Origin: Sphingomonas xinjiangensis
GTDB lineage: Bacteria; Pseudomonadota; Alphaproteobacteria; Sphingomonadales; Sphingomonadaceae
Direction of reading: 5' to 3'
NCBI RefSeq assembly: GCF_014199255.1
Contig: NZ_JACIJF010000006.1
Span: 172,076-236,075 of the forward strand
DNA: 64,000 bases
Below are positions 17,011-25,982 of the stretch, one piece after another. The notes beneath the pieces are model-generated. The model was not told where the DNA came from. It saw only the letters and a program-made list of their open reading frames with translations, and searched no databases. Each line of letters starts with the position of its first letter. Position 1 is the stretch's first letter. The position numbers were made by a program, and so were the translations under genes.

Positions 17011-19845
17011 ATGCGGAAATGGGGATGCGCGATCGCGGGGCTGATCGTCGGCGCCTGGCCGGTGACGGCGATGGCCCAGGACCAGAGCCAGACACCCCCC
17101 GTCGCCGAACCCGCGCCGTCGCCCGATGCCGAAGCCGGCATCGCTGAGGAAGGGGCCGAGGAGCAGCCCGAGGAGATCGTCGTCACCGGCACGCTGCGCG
17201 GCGCGGTGCAGAGCGATATTCCGGCCGAGGTGCAGCTCTCGCCGGCCGATATCCGCTCCTATGGCGTCAACAGCATTTCCGAACTGCTGACCGAACTCGC
17301 GCCGCAGACCGGCAGCGGTCGGGGGCGGGGCGGCGATGCGCCCGTGGTGCTGCTGAGCGGCCGCCGGATCTCGGGCTTCCGCGAGCTTCAGGACATTCCC
17401 ACCGAAGCGATCGAGCGCGTCGACATCCTGCCCGAGGAAGTCGCGCTCAAATATGGCTATCGCGCCGATCAGCGCGTCGTGAACATCGTCCTGCGCGAGC
17501 GCTTCCGTGCCGTCACGACCGAACTCACCGGATCGATGCCCACCGCCGGCGGCACGGTCACCTCGCGCGGCAACTTCGGCCTCAACCGGATCAGCCGCGA
17601 CGGGCGGCTGCAGTTCGACGTGAAGTACAACGCGACCTCCGGCCTGCTCGAAAGCGAGCGGGATCTTTTGTCCCGCAATGCCGCCGGACAGCTGGCCGAC
17701 GTGCGCGGCAACATCACCGGCATCGACGGCGGGCAGATCGACCCCGCACTCAGTGCGCTTGTCGGATCCCCCGTGACGCAAGCGGGCGTACCGGTTGCGG
17801 CAGCGGGCGGCATGCCCACGCTAGCCGATTTCGCCGGCACCGCGGGTACGCTCAACGTCACCGATCTTTCCCCCTATCGCTCGCTGATTGCTCCGTCCAA
17901 GCAGCTGAACCTGAACGGCGTGCTGACCCGCAACCTGTCGGAGAAGGTCACCGGGACCTTCAACCTAAGTCTCGACGCCACTCAAAGCCGTACGCTGCTC
18001 GGCCTGCCCGACGGCACGCTGACGATCGGCGCGGACAGTCCCTTCTCGCCCTTCGCGCAGGATGTGCAGCTCGACCGTTTCTATGACGAACTCCTGCCAC
18101 TCTCCCGGTCGACGCGCAGCACCACCGCGCATGCCGGGTTCAGCTTCAACGGTGATGGCCTGCCCTGGGACAAGGAATGGCGCTGGTCGCTGACCGGCAA
18201 TTACGACCGGACGAACAGCCGCACGATCACGCAGCGCGGGATCGACCTGTCACCCGCACAGGCGCTGGCCGACGCCAACGATCCCGGCTTCAATCCTTTC
18301 GGTCCGCTGCCGCTGTTCGCCTTAAACAGCCTGCCGGCGAACTTCGCCCAGTCGACCACCAATGTCGGGTCGGTGGACGCGCTGCTGAACGGTCCATTGT
18401 TCAAGCTTCCCGCCGGGGATGTCGCCACCAGCATCCGCGTCAGCGGCCGCACCTCGGACCTCGACAGCTATTCGCTATCGAATGGTGTCGCCCGCACCGG
18501 TGATATTTCGCGCCAAAGCGGCAGCTTCCGGGCGAATATCGATCTGCCGCTCACCAGCCGCCGCCGCGAGGTGTTGAGCGCGATCGGCGACGTGTCGCTC
18601 AACGGCAATATCGAAGTCGAACAGCTTTCGGATTTCGGCACGCTGATCACCACCGGCTATGGCGTCAACTGGTCGCCCATCCCGGCGCTGCGGCTGATCG
18701 CCTCGTTCACCGACGAAGAAGGTGCGCCGAGCGCGAGCCAGCTTGGCGGCCCGATCCTGGTCACGCCCAACGTCCGCGTGTTCGATTTCGTGCGCGGCGA
18801 GACAGTGGACGTGACCACCACCACCGGGGGCAATCCCTTCCTGACCGCTGACAGCCGCCATGTGATGAAGCTGGGCTTGAACCTGCGCCCCTTCGAGAAA
18901 GAGGATTTCAACCTCAGCGCCAATTATGTGACCAGCAAGACGCGCAACCAGATTTCCAGCTTCCCCTCGATCACGGCGCAGGTGGAAGCAGCGTTCCCCG
19001 GCCGCTTCACCCGCGATGCCAGCGGCCGCCTGATCGCGCTCGACAACCGGTCGGTGAATTTCAACCGTGCGGAGCGGCAGGAACTGCGGTGGGGGTTCAA
19101 CTTTTCCAAGGCGCTGACTTCGGCGCGGGAGCGGGAGTTCCAGGCCCGCCGCGCCCAGATGCAGGCCGCTCGAGAAGCCGCGCGCTCCGAAGGCAGCGCT
19201 CCGCCCGCCGAAGTGACGCCACCGGGTGATCGTCGGCAAGGCGCAGGCGAGGGGCAGCGCCCGGGCGGCTTCTTCGGCAGGGGACCTGGTGGGCCGGGGG
19301 GCGGACGCGGCGTCGGTCCGCGCGGCGGCTTTGGCGGCCGGGGTCCGGGCGCACGCGGCGGGCGGCTGCGCTTCAGCCTGTTCCACACCTGGCAGTTCAA
19401 AAACGAGATCGAGATTCGCGACGGCCTGCCCGTGCTCGACCTTCTCGACGGCGCCACGCTGGACGATACCAGCGGCAACGGCGTCAGTGCGCACGCGCTG
19501 GAGGGCAATGCCGGCTACAACAAGGACGGTTTGGGCGTGAACCTGACCGGCAATTGGCGCAGCGGCCGGCAGGTGCTGACCGGTGAGGCGGGCAGCGGCG
19601 ACCAGCTGAACTTCAACAGCCTGACGACGCTGAACCTGCGTGTGTTCGCCGATCTCGGCCAGCTCGCCGGCCCGCGCAAGCGCTGGGCGCGCGGCAGCCG
19701 CGTAAGCCTCAGCATCCAGAACATCTTCGACGCGCGCCAGCGCGTCACCGATGCCACTGGGATCGTGCCGCTGAACTTCCAGCGCGATCTGGTCGATCGC
19801 CAGGGCCGCACGGTGCGCTTGAGCTTCCGTAAGCTGTTCTTCTGA
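17011..19845 (+). CDS. TonB-dependent receptor with an Arg/Gly-rich insert
   Basis: The 944-residue outer-membrane receptor starts MRKWGCAIAGLIVGAWPVTA with signal cleavage near AMAQ. A Glu/Pro-rich region and a TonB box-like EEIVVTGTLRG precede the plug (LSGRRISGFRELQDIPTEAIERVDILPE). A beta barrel follows, ending in ...VRLSFRKLFF with an aromatic last residue. About residues 739-786 form a low-complexity stretch of GRG, RGG and GPGG units, probably within an extracellular loop. GAGGGAG about 11 bases upstream supports ATG 17011. The substrate is unknown; there are no neighbouring transport enzymes. Confidence 0.88.
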   Translation: MRKWGCAIAGLIVGAWPVTAMAQDQSQTPPVAEPAPSPDAEAGIAEEGAEEQPEEIVVTGTLRGAVQSDIPAEVQLSPADIRSYGVNSISELLTELAPQTGSGRGRGGDAPVVLLSGRRISGFRELQDIPTEAIERVDILPEEVALKYGYRADQRVVNIVLRERFRAVTTELTGSMPTAGGTVTSRGNFGLNRISRDGRLQFDVKYNATSGLLESERDLLSRNAAGQLADVRGNITGIDGGQIDPALSALVGSPVTQAGVPVAAAGGMPTLADFAGTAGTLNVTDLSPYRSLIAPSKQLNLNGVLTRNLSEKVTGTFNLSLDATQSRTLLGLPDGTLTIGADSPFSPFAQDVQLDRFYDELLPLSRSTRSTTAHAGFSFNGDGLPWDKEWRWSLTGNYDRTNSRTITQRGIDLSPAQALADANDPGFNPFGPLPLFALNSLPANFAQSTTNVGSVDALLNGPLFKLPAGDVATSIRVSGRTSDLDSYSLSNGVARTGDISRQSGSFRANIDLPLTSRRREVLSAIGDVSLNGNIEVEQLSDFGTLITTGYGVNWSPIPALRLIASFTDEEGAPSASQLGGPILVTPNVRVFDFVRGETVDVTTTTGGNPFLTADSRHVMKLGLNLRPFEKEDFNLSANYVTSKTRNQISSFPSITAQVEAAFPGRFTRDASGRLIALDNRSVNFNRAERQELRWGFNFSKALTSAREREFQARRAQMQAAREAARSEGSAPPAEVTPPGDRRQGAGEGQRPGGFFGRGPGGPGGGRGVGPRGGFGGRGPGARGGRLRFSLFHTWQFKNEIEIRDGLPVLDLLDGATLDDTSGNGVSAHALEGNAGYNKDGLGVNLTGNWRSGRQVLTGEAGSGDQLNFNSLTTLNLRVFADLGQLAGPRKRWARGSRVSLSIQNIFDARQRVTDATGIVPLNFQRDLVDRQGRTVRLSFRKLFF

Positions 19846-19905
19846 GCCAATGCCGCAGCCCCGCGGTGCTGGCGCGGCGCGGGGGTTTCGGCTAGCGGAA
19901 CGGGC

Positions 19906-20442
19906 ATGAGCCAGCCCCATATCGTCGCCCTCGGCGGCACGCTCCGCGCCGAATCGACTACGGGACGGCTGCTCGCCGCAGCGCTGTCGGCGGCGGAGGC
20001 GCGCGGCGCGCGCACGACGCTGCTCACCGGCGACGCCATCGCGTTCCGGCACTACGAACCCGGTCTGGGCAAGGGAGATGCCGCCATCACCCGCTATCTG
20101 GAAGCGCTGCGCACCGCAGATGCGGTGATCGTCGGTTCACCGGGCTATCATGGCACGCTGTCAGGGTTGGTGAAGACCGCGCTCGACTATGTCGAGGAAC
20201 TGCGGACCGATGACCGGGTCTATTTCGACGGAATCCCGGTGGGCCTGCTCGCCACCGCCGCGGGCTGGCAGGCGGCGGTCTCGACCCTGCACGCGCTGCG
20301 CACCATCACCCACGCCCTGCGCGGCTGGCCGACGCCGCTTGGCCTGGCGATAAACACTGCCGAACCCGGCGACGCGATCGTCCGCGCGCGCGGCGGCATC
20401 GACACCATGGTTGGCCAGATTTTCACCTTCCTGAACCGCTGA
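19906..20442 (+). CDS. NADPH-dependent FMN reductase family protein
   Basis: A 178-residue flavodoxin-like protein. It has the phosphate-binding GGTLRAESTTGRLL near the N-terminus, the VIVGSPGYHGTLSGLVKTALDYVEEL block (about 74-100) and PVGLLATAAGWQAAVSTLHALR. It reduces flavins or quinone-like substrates with NAD(P)H; members also serve as azoreductases or supply FMNH2 to monooxygenases. It starts 60 bases after the receptor and may be co-transcribed with it, as no terminator is visible between them. Confidence 0.88.
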   Translation: MSQPHIVALGGTLRAESTTGRLLAAALSAAEARGARTTLLTGDAIAFRHYEPGLGKGDAAITRYLEALRTADAVIVGSPGYHGTLSGLVKTALDYVEELRTDDRVYFDGIPVGLLATAAGWQAAVSTLHALRTITHALRGWPTPLGLAINTAEPGDAIVRARGGIDTMVGQIFTFLNR

Positions 20443-20462
20443 CGCATCGGGTTTCGCGCACC

Positions 20463-20560
20463 GCAGTTCCCCGGCGAGGGTCTGGCCCAGCTGCGCTGCC
20501 GTCGAAGCGGCGATATGCCATCGCAAGTTCGCCGAAACTGGGCCACCGCCTTGCCGGGGA
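20463..20560. repeat. intergenic long inverted-repeat element, copy 1
   Basis: CAGTTCCCCGGCGAGGGTCT and AACTGGGCCACCGCCTTGCC (running on into GGGGA) are facing arms about 70 bases apart between two convergent genes. The same pair of arms, with small changes, occurs at 61764-61863. It resembles the extragenic palindromic elements common in Sphingomonas chromosomes and could also stop transcription. Confidence 0.6.
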
Positions 20561-20592
20561 TGGCTAGGCTTTGACGCGGTGCGCCCAGCCAC

Positions 20593-21546
20593 TCACGGCT
20601 CGAACCAGTGCCGCCGTACGAAATACCCGGCGATCGCCACTGCCATCGCCACGCACACCCCCACGACGCCCCAGAACGCCCAAGATGCATGTGCAAAGGG
20701 TATCCCCTCGACATTCATTCCCAAGAGCCCAGTGAGAAAGGTCAGCGGCAGAAACACCATGGCGACGATCGCGATCATCAACGAGCGCTGGTCGATCTGC
20801 TCGGCGCGAAGGTCGGTCAGCGTCTCGTGCATCACCGCCGCGCGCTCCCGGATGCTTTCCAGCTCCTCGGCCATGCGCGCCGCACGATCCGCGGCGGCGT
20901 TCAGATGCAGCCGGTCGTCGTCGCGCAGCCATTCGCCCGGCAGCGCTGCGAGCCGCTCCAGCGCCGCACGCTGCGGATTCAGGAAACGGCGATAGCCGAT
21001 CGCTTGCGTGCGCGTCTGGTTGACGCTTCGGCGCAGCTGGAACACTTGCTTGCCGGCGATCTGTTCCTCGCAATCGTCCAGCGTATCGCCCAGATCGGCG
21101 ACCACGGGATCCAGTTCCTCGGTGATCGCCTGCGATATCGCGGCGATCAGGTCGCCCGGGTCCAGGATCTCTCCGGCCTCCACTTGTTTGCGCACCGGAT
21201 CGATGGCGTTGAGCGGTTTGCGCGTGACCGAGAAGACATGCCCGCCCTGCGCATAGATGCGGATCGAGGCGAGCGGGTCCGAACTGCCCATCGCTTCGGA
21301 AGACAGGCCGCGCAAGTTGATCACCGCGCCATCGCCCACCGCGTCGCAGCGCGGGCGCGTTTCGACGGCGGTCAGCGACTCGAGAACGAAAGGTCCAAGC
21401 CGCGCCTCGCCACCCAGCCACGCCTTGGCGCGTCCGTCATTGGTCGTCAGGTGCGTCCAACTGAGATTGGCCTGCTCGTGCAGCGCCTCACGCAGCGTGG
21501 TCTTCCGTGCCTTTCCCTCGTGCACGACATAGGCAAAACCGCTCAA
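20593..21546 (-). CDS. zntB: ZntB/CorA-family zinc or magnesium transporter
   Basis: A 317-residue 2-TM-GxN protein. It has a large cytoplasmic N-terminal alpha/beta domain, a long helix with RMAEELESIRERAAVMHETL, then two membrane helices with the pore motif GLLGMNVEGIPFA (GMN about 276-278) and the C-terminal RRHWFEP. The GMN-VEG-P loop is closer to ZntB than to classical CorA, so zinc flux is likely but not certain. The start codon overlaps the stop of the siroheme synthase gene by four bases. Confidence 0.88.
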   Translation of the reverse strand: MSGFAYVVHEGKARKTTLREALHEQANLSWTHLTTNDGRAKAWLGGEARLGPFVLESLTAVETRPRCDAVGDGAVINLRGLSSEAMGSSDPLASIRIYAQGGHVFSVTRKPLNAIDPVRKQVEAGEILDPGDLIAAISQAITEELDPVVADLGDTLDDCEEQIAGKQVFQLRRSVNQTRTQAIGYRRFLNPQRAALERLAALPGEWLRDDDRLHLNAAADRAARMAEELESIRERAAVMHETLTDLRAEQIDQRSLMIAIVAMVFLPLTFLTGLLGMNVEGIPFAHASWAFWGVVGVCVAMAVAIAGYFVRRHWFEP

Positions 21547-22301
21547 CCCGCCATCTCCAGGTCCACCGACATGCCCTCGCCTGACTCCGTCGGCGGCGCG
21601 TCGCAGGGAATCCGTACCGCATCGGCTCTGGCGCGGTCCAATATCGCGTCGGGCACGTCGGGCCGGTGGAACAGGCGGTCCGCGCCCGCCAAGAACCGCG
21701 CCTCGCGCAGGGTAAGATCATCCGGATCGCCTGACCTGAGCCGAATACGGATGAGCGCGCGAGAGGGTGCCGCCGCGCGCGCCAGCCATGGGCCGACTGC
21801 ATCTTCGGAACCCTCCAGCAGAGGGTCGAGCTGCCCCGCGAAGGCCGCTCCCAACGCCCGCCGCCGCTCCGCGCCATCGGGCCACCGCGCCCGCATCGCG
21901 CCTCGCGCGGCGTGCAATGCCTCGGCCAATCGCCCAAGCCGCGCCGGCAGCAGCACCTCCAGCTTCTGTCGCAGCGCCGCGGCCAGCCCCGCCGACACGC
22001 CAGCGGTGCCGATCGCCACCAATACGGGTGAGCGATCGACGATCGCGGGGACCGTGAAGTCACAAAGCTCGGGCCGGTCGACGGTGTTCACCAGCACGCC
22101 ACGCTCGCGCAGCGCCGTCACGATCCGTTCGGGATCGTCCACGGCGACCACCGCCAGGCTTGCCCGATCCTCGATCCCCACGATCTTCGCACCGGCGCGC
22201 TCCAGCAGCCGCCGCTTGGCCTCCGCCGCTTCGCCTTCGCCGATCAGGATCACCGGCCGCCCCGCCAGCTTCACGAACAAGGGCAGGGCGGGCAGGCTCA
22301 T
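21543..22301 (-). CDS. siroheme synthase N-domain (precorrin-2 dehydrogenase/ferrochelatase) with a truncated SUMT tail
   Basis: A 252-residue protein: NAD-binding start PLFVKLAGRPVILIGEGEAA, the likely catalytic Asp in NTVDRPEL (D75), and IVDRSPVLVAIGTAGVSAGL like CysG. Residues about 185-235 (SGDPDDLTLREARFLAGADR then ILDRARADAVRI) align with the beginning of a uroporphyrinogen-III methyltransferase domain (GDP-LTLR-A--L--AD), but the rest of that domain is absent. It should make siroheme from precorrin-2 for sulfite/nitrite reductase. It overlaps both neighbours by four bases. Confidence 0.85.
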   Translation of the reverse strand: MSLPALPLFVKLAGRPVILIGEGEAAEAKRRLLERAGAKIVGIEDRASLAVVAVDDPERIVTALRERGVLVNTVDRPELCDFTVPAIVDRSPVLVAIGTAGVSAGLAAALRQKLEVLLPARLGRLAEALHAARGAMRARWPDGAERRRALGAAFAGQLDPLLEGSEDAVGPWLARAAAPSRALIRIRLRSGDPDDLTLREARFLAGADRLFHRPDVPDAILDRARADAVRIPCDAPPTESGEGMSVDLEMAG

Positions 22302-23557
22302 TTCAGCCAGTCCGGGACATGCTCCTCGGCCATGATCGTCTCGGCGGCGATCCGCCCAGCGACCACGGCATAGGTGTCGCCCGACACCAGCACTTCGGGC
22401 ACCAACGGGCGGCTGTTGTACGTGCTCGCCATCGTCGCGCCATAGGCGCCGGCGCTGCGCAGCACCGCCAGGTCGCCGGACTTCACCACGTCGATCTCGC
22501 GCCCTTTGGCGAACACGTCGCTCGATTCGCATACCGGGCCGGCAACGTTGGCGGTCATCGTCTCGCCGCTCGGCTTCACCGCGACAAAGTCGTGATAGGC
22601 ATCGTACAGCGCCACGCGCGCCAGGTCGTTCATCGCCGAGTCGACGATGACATAAGGATGCGTGACGCCGGGCTTTACCCACAGCACCTGCGTCAGCAGC
22701 ACGCCGGCATTGGCGGCGATGACCCGGCCAGGCTCGAACATCAGCTCGACGTCCCAGCCGCGCGTGACCCGCGCGACCATCTCGCCGAACTCGGCCGGGG
22801 ATGGGGGAGTGTCGGTGGTACGGTACGGCACGCCCAGCCCGCCGCCCAGATCGACATGGGTGATGCTGTGCCCGGCGGCGCGCAATTCGGCGACGAGCTC
22901 GCCGACGCGGGTATAGGCCCGCTCCAGCGGCTCCAGGCTCTGGAGCTGGCTGCCGATATGCACCGCAACGCCGCGCAGGTTCAGACCCTGCAGCGGCGCG
23001 AGCCGGTCGAAGATCGCGCGCGCTTCGCTGATCGGCAGCCCGAACTTGTTCTCGGCGCGTCCGGTGGAAATCTTCTCGTGGGTTCCCGCGTCAACGTCCG
23101 GGTTGACCCGCAGCGTCGCCGGCGCCCGAATATTCCGAGCGACCGCGAGTTCGGAAAGGACCACGCCCTCTTCTTCCAGTTCCAGATTGAACTGGCCGAT
23201 CCCGGCGTTCAGTCCCTGGTCGAGCTCGGCGCGGGTCTTACCCACGCCGGAAAACACGATGCCTTCGGGCGGCATGCCTGCCGCCAGCGCACGTGCCAGC
23301 TCGCCGCCCGACACGACATCGGCGCCAAAGCCTTCATTGGCGAGCAATCGCAGCACCGCCAGGTTCGGATTCGCTTTGATCGCAAAGGCGATGCGCGCGC
23401 GCGGGACGCCAGCCAAACCCTCGCGGAACGCGCGGGCGTGGCGTTGGAACGTGGCAGTGGAATAGACATAGACCGGCGTGCCGACATCGGCGGCGATGCG
23501 CGCAAGCGGCACATTCTCGGCGTGGAGTTCGCCGTCGATCAGCGTGAAATGGTCCAT
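22298..23557 (-). CDS. lysA: diaminopimelate decarboxylase
   Basis: A 419-residue fold-type III PLP enzyme. The PLP lysine is in IAFAIKANPNLAVLR (K61), with the Gly-rich phosphate site VDLGGGLGVPY, the EPGRVIAANAG strand and the catalytic GPVCESSDVF near the C-terminus. It decarboxylates meso-diaminopimelate to lysine, the last step of lysine synthesis; lysC for the first step is at 59.2 kb. It follows the small lipoprotein gene by nine bases, a conserved lptM-lysA arrangement. Confidence 0.96.
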   Translation of the reverse strand: MDHFTLIDGELHAENVPLARIAADVGTPVYVYSTATFQRHARAFREGLAGVPRARIAFAIKANPNLAVLRLLANEGFGADVVSGGELARALAAGMPPEGIVFSGVGKTRAELDQGLNAGIGQFNLELEEEGVVLSELAVARNIRAPATLRVNPDVDAGTHEKISTGRAENKFGLPISEARAIFDRLAPLQGLNLRGVAVHIGSQLQSLEPLERAYTRVGELVAELRAAGHSITHVDLGGGLGVPYRTTDTPPSPAEFGEMVARVTRGWDVELMFEPGRVIAANAGVLLTQVLWVKPGVTHPYVIVDSAMNDLARVALYDAYHDFVAVKPSGETMTANVAGPVCESSDVFAKGREIDVVKSGDLAVLRSAGAYGATMASTYNSRPLVPEVLVSGDTYAVVAGRIAAETIMAEEHVPDWLK

Positions 23558-23566
23558 CGTATTCCG

Positions 23567-23806
23567 TCAGTTCGGGGGAGGCAGGTCGAACTCGTCGCTG
23601 CGGCGACGCTCCGAGCTCTGGATCAGTTCGTCGCTGCGCGCCGGTCGCGTCAGCGGCGCGGGCTGCAACAGGTCGGCCGGGGTCGGTGTGGCAGTCGCGC
23701 CATAGGGCGGAGGCGGCAGCGCCTGCCCCTCAGCAGGCTTCAGGTCGCCGCGCGCACCGCAGCCCGCCAGAGCAGCCGACATTGCCACCAGCAACAACTG
23801 TTTCAT
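23567..23806 (-). CDS. small LptM-like lipoprotein upstream of lysA
   Basis: A 79-residue protein starting [22 protein letters not shown], a lipoprotein signal with lipobox LAGC and the G-x-x-G-D/P-L pattern found in LptM/YifL lipoproteins encoded immediately before lysA in many proteobacteria. LptM helps the LptD outer-membrane translocon mature in E. coli. The rest is Pro-rich and disordered. Its ATG overlaps the argH stop by four bases. Confidence 0.8.
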   Translation of the reverse strand: MKQLLLVAMSAALAGCGARGDLKPAEGQALPPPPYGATATPTPADLLQPAPLTRPARSDELIQSSERRRSDEFDLPPPN

Positions 23807-25182
23807 CGCTCGTTCTCCTCACGCGCCGCACGTGCCGCCGCGATCGCCTCGCGCACCCGCATTGGCGACGTGCCGCCAAAGCTGGTGCGGCTCGACACCG
23901 ATGCATCGACGCTCAGTACGTCATACACGCGTCCGTCGATCCGCGCGTCGATTGCTTGCAGCGCGTCCAGGGGCAGCTGGTCGAGCCGCAGGTTTTCGGC
24001 CTCGGCCTTCGCCACTGCGCGCCCGGTGATGTGATGCGCCTCGCGGAACGGCACGCCGGCTTCGCGCACCAGCCAGTCGGCCAGGTCCGTCGCGGTGGAA
24101 AAGCCGGCTTCCGCCGCCGCGCGCATCCGCGCCTCGCGAAAGGTCGCGCTTTCGACCATGCCGGTCATCGCCGCGATCGACAGCCCCAGCAGGTCGTGCG
24201 CCTCGAACACCGGCGGCTTGTCGTCCTGCATGTCCTTGGAATAAGCGAGCGGCAAGCCCTTCATCGTCATCATCAGGCTCATCAGCGCGCCGGTGATCCG
24301 CCCCGAATGACCGCGCACCAGCTCGGCCGCATCGGGGTTGCGCTTTTGCGGCATGATCGAGCTGCCGGTCGACCATTGGTCGCTCAAGGATACGAAGCCG
24401 AAGGGCTGGCTCGCCCAGATCACGAATTCCTCGGCCAGCCGCGACAGATGCAGCGCGCATTGCGACGCGCAGGTGAGATATTCGAGCGCGAAGTCGCGGT
24501 CGGACACCGAGTCGAGGGAATTGCGAGTCGGCCCGTCAAAGCCAAGCGCCCCGGCGGTGGCCTCACGGTCGAGCGGGAAGCCAGTGCCGGCCAGTGCTGC
24601 CGATCCCAGCGGGCACAGGTTCATCCGCGCCCGCGCATCGGCGAAGCGCGAGCGGTCGCGGCCGATCATTTCGTAATAAGCCATCAGATGGTGGCCCAAG
24701 GTCACCGGCTGCGCGCTCTGCAAATGCGTGAAGCCCGGCATCACCGTCGCGGCATGCTCTTCGGCGCGCATCAGCAAGGCTTCCTGGAAAGCGTCCAGCG
24801 CCGCCTCGACCTGGTCGATGGCGTCGCGCACCCACAGCCGGAAGTCGGTCGCGACCTGGTCGTTGCGCGATCGCGCGGTGTGCAGCCGTCCAGCAACCGG
24901 CCCGATCTTCTCGGACAATCGCGCTTCGGTCAGCATGTGGATGTCTTCGAGCGCCAAGTCGTCGGGCACACCCTCGGCCTCGAATGCGTCGGCGACCTGT
25001 GCCAGCCCGTCCGCGATCCATTCGGCATCCTTGGCCGCAACGATGCCCTGCTTGCCCAGCATGGCAACATGCGCCTGGCTGCCGCGAATGTCCTGTCGCC
25101 ACATGCGCTTGTCGAAGGGGATAGACGCGTTTATCTCACGCATCACTGCGGACGGCCCTTCGGCGAACCGCCCACCCCACAT
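23803..25182 (-). CDS. argH: argininosuccinate lyase
   Basis: A 459-residue fumarase/aspartase-superfamily enzyme. It begins [20 protein letters not shown] and contains the [17 protein letters not shown] and [16 protein letters not shown] blocks and the superfamily signature [12 protein letters not shown]. It cleaves argininosuccinate into arginine and fumarate. The start is 16 bases from the TTG start of the divergent tlpA-like gene, so the promoter must lie inside that gene's coding sequence. It is the first gene of a coupled five-gene run with lptM, lysA, siroheme synthase and zntB. Confidence 0.95.
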   Translation of the reverse strand: MWGGRFAEGPSAVMREINASIPFDKRMWRQDIRGSQAHVAMLGKQGIVAAKDAEWIADGLAQVADAFEAEGVPDDLALEDIHMLTEARLSEKIGPVAGRLHTARSRNDQVATDFRLWVRDAIDQVEAALDAFQEALLMRAEEHAATVMPGFTHLQSAQPVTLGHHLMAYYEMIGRDRSRFADARARMNLCPLGSAALAGTGFPLDREATAGALGFDGPTRNSLDSVSDRDFALEYLTCASQCALHLSRLAEEFVIWASQPFGFVSLSDQWSTGSSIMPQKRNPDAAELVRGHSGRITGALMSLMMTMKGLPLAYSKDMQDDKPPVFEAHDLLGLSIAAMTGMVESATFREARMRAAAEAGFSTATDLADWLVREAGVPFREAHHITGRAVAKAEAENLRLDQLPLDALQAIDARIDGRVYDVLSVDASVSSRTSFGGTSPMRVREAIAAARAAREENER

Positions 25183-25198
25183 CGCATTGGAGCTGTCC

Positions 25199-25756
25199 TT
25201 GCGCCCAGCTATCGCGCTTCTCCTCACAGGCTTGGTGGCAATCGGCGGCTGCGATAGGGCCTCACAGCCGCCGCAGCAAGCGACGCAAAACAACTCCGCC
25301 GCGCCGGCGCCCACGCCGGGCAGTGTGGACCGCAGCCACAAGGGCGCGGCGGCGCCCTCGATCCCGTTCGAGGATCCCGCCGGCAAGACAGTGACGCTCG
25401 CCAGTTTCAAGGGCAAGCCGGTGCTGCTCAACCTGTGGGCGACCTGGTGCATCCCCTGCATCAAGGAGATGCCGACGCTCGACGCCCTTGCCGGGCAGAA
25501 GGCCGGTGCGCTCCAGGTTCTCGCTGTCAGCCAGGATTTCAAGGGCAGCGAAGCCGTCACCCCGTTCTTCCAAAAGAACGGGTTCAAGCATCTCCAACCC
25601 TATCTCGATGCCGACGCGGCGTTCAGCCTGGGGCTGGGCGCAAATCTGCCCACGACGATCCTCTATGATTCGGCGGGCAAGGAAGTCTGGCGTGCGCTGG
25701 GCGAGCGCGACTGGGCAGGCGCCGGAATGGCGGCGTTGCTGGCCGAAGCGCAATGA
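25199..25756 (+). CDS. TlpA/ResA-like thioredoxin-fold lipoprotein
   Basis: A 185-residue protein with a lipoprotein-type N-terminus ([18 protein letters not shown], Cys about 18), a disordered linker, then a thioredoxin fold with [15 protein letters not shown] (redox CIPC about 84-87) and the cis-Pro LPTTILYD. It probably reduces periplasmic disulfides, for example during cytochrome c maturation. No ATG fits; TTG 25199 has GGAG six bases upstream, and TTG 25187 is an alternative. It is head-to-head with argH, so the two 5' ends nearly touch. Confidence 0.85.
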   Translation: MRPAIALLLTGLVAIGGCDRASQPPQQATQNNSAAPAPTPGSVDRSHKGAAAPSIPFEDPAGKTVTLASFKGKPVLLNLWATWCIPCIKEMPTLDALAGQKAGALQVLAVSQDFKGSEAVTPFFQKNGFKHLQPYLDADAAFSLGLGANLPTTILYDSAGKEVWRALGERDWAGAGMAALLAEAQ

Positions 25757-25767
25757 TTTTAGCAAGT

Positions 25768-25841
25768 TGGATGCCCCGTGAGGATTCGAACCTCAATTAA
25801 CGGAGTCAGAGTCCGTAGTCTTACCTTTAGACGACAGGGCA
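25768..25841 (-). tRNA. tRNA-Gln(CTG)
   Basis: A 74-base gene on the minus strand including CCA. The acceptor stem TGCCCTG pairs with CGGGGCA (one G-T pair), with the U1-A72 start typical of tRNA-Gln. The anticodon stem ACGGA/TCCGT closes on loop CTCTGAC, giving anticodon CTG, which reads CAG. The T loop is GTTCGAATC. It lies between two plus-strand genes. Confidence 0.95.
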
Positions 25842-25982
25842 CCAAGAGGGGTGCGCAATAGTCGGCGGATTCTGCCCTGTCAACGCCGTCGTGCGACCTT
25901 GCTTGCCCTCATTCCTTCGCTGCGCTAGCCTGCATCCCAAGCACCGGCGGTTCCGTTTTGGAGCCGTGACGGAAGAAGATAA

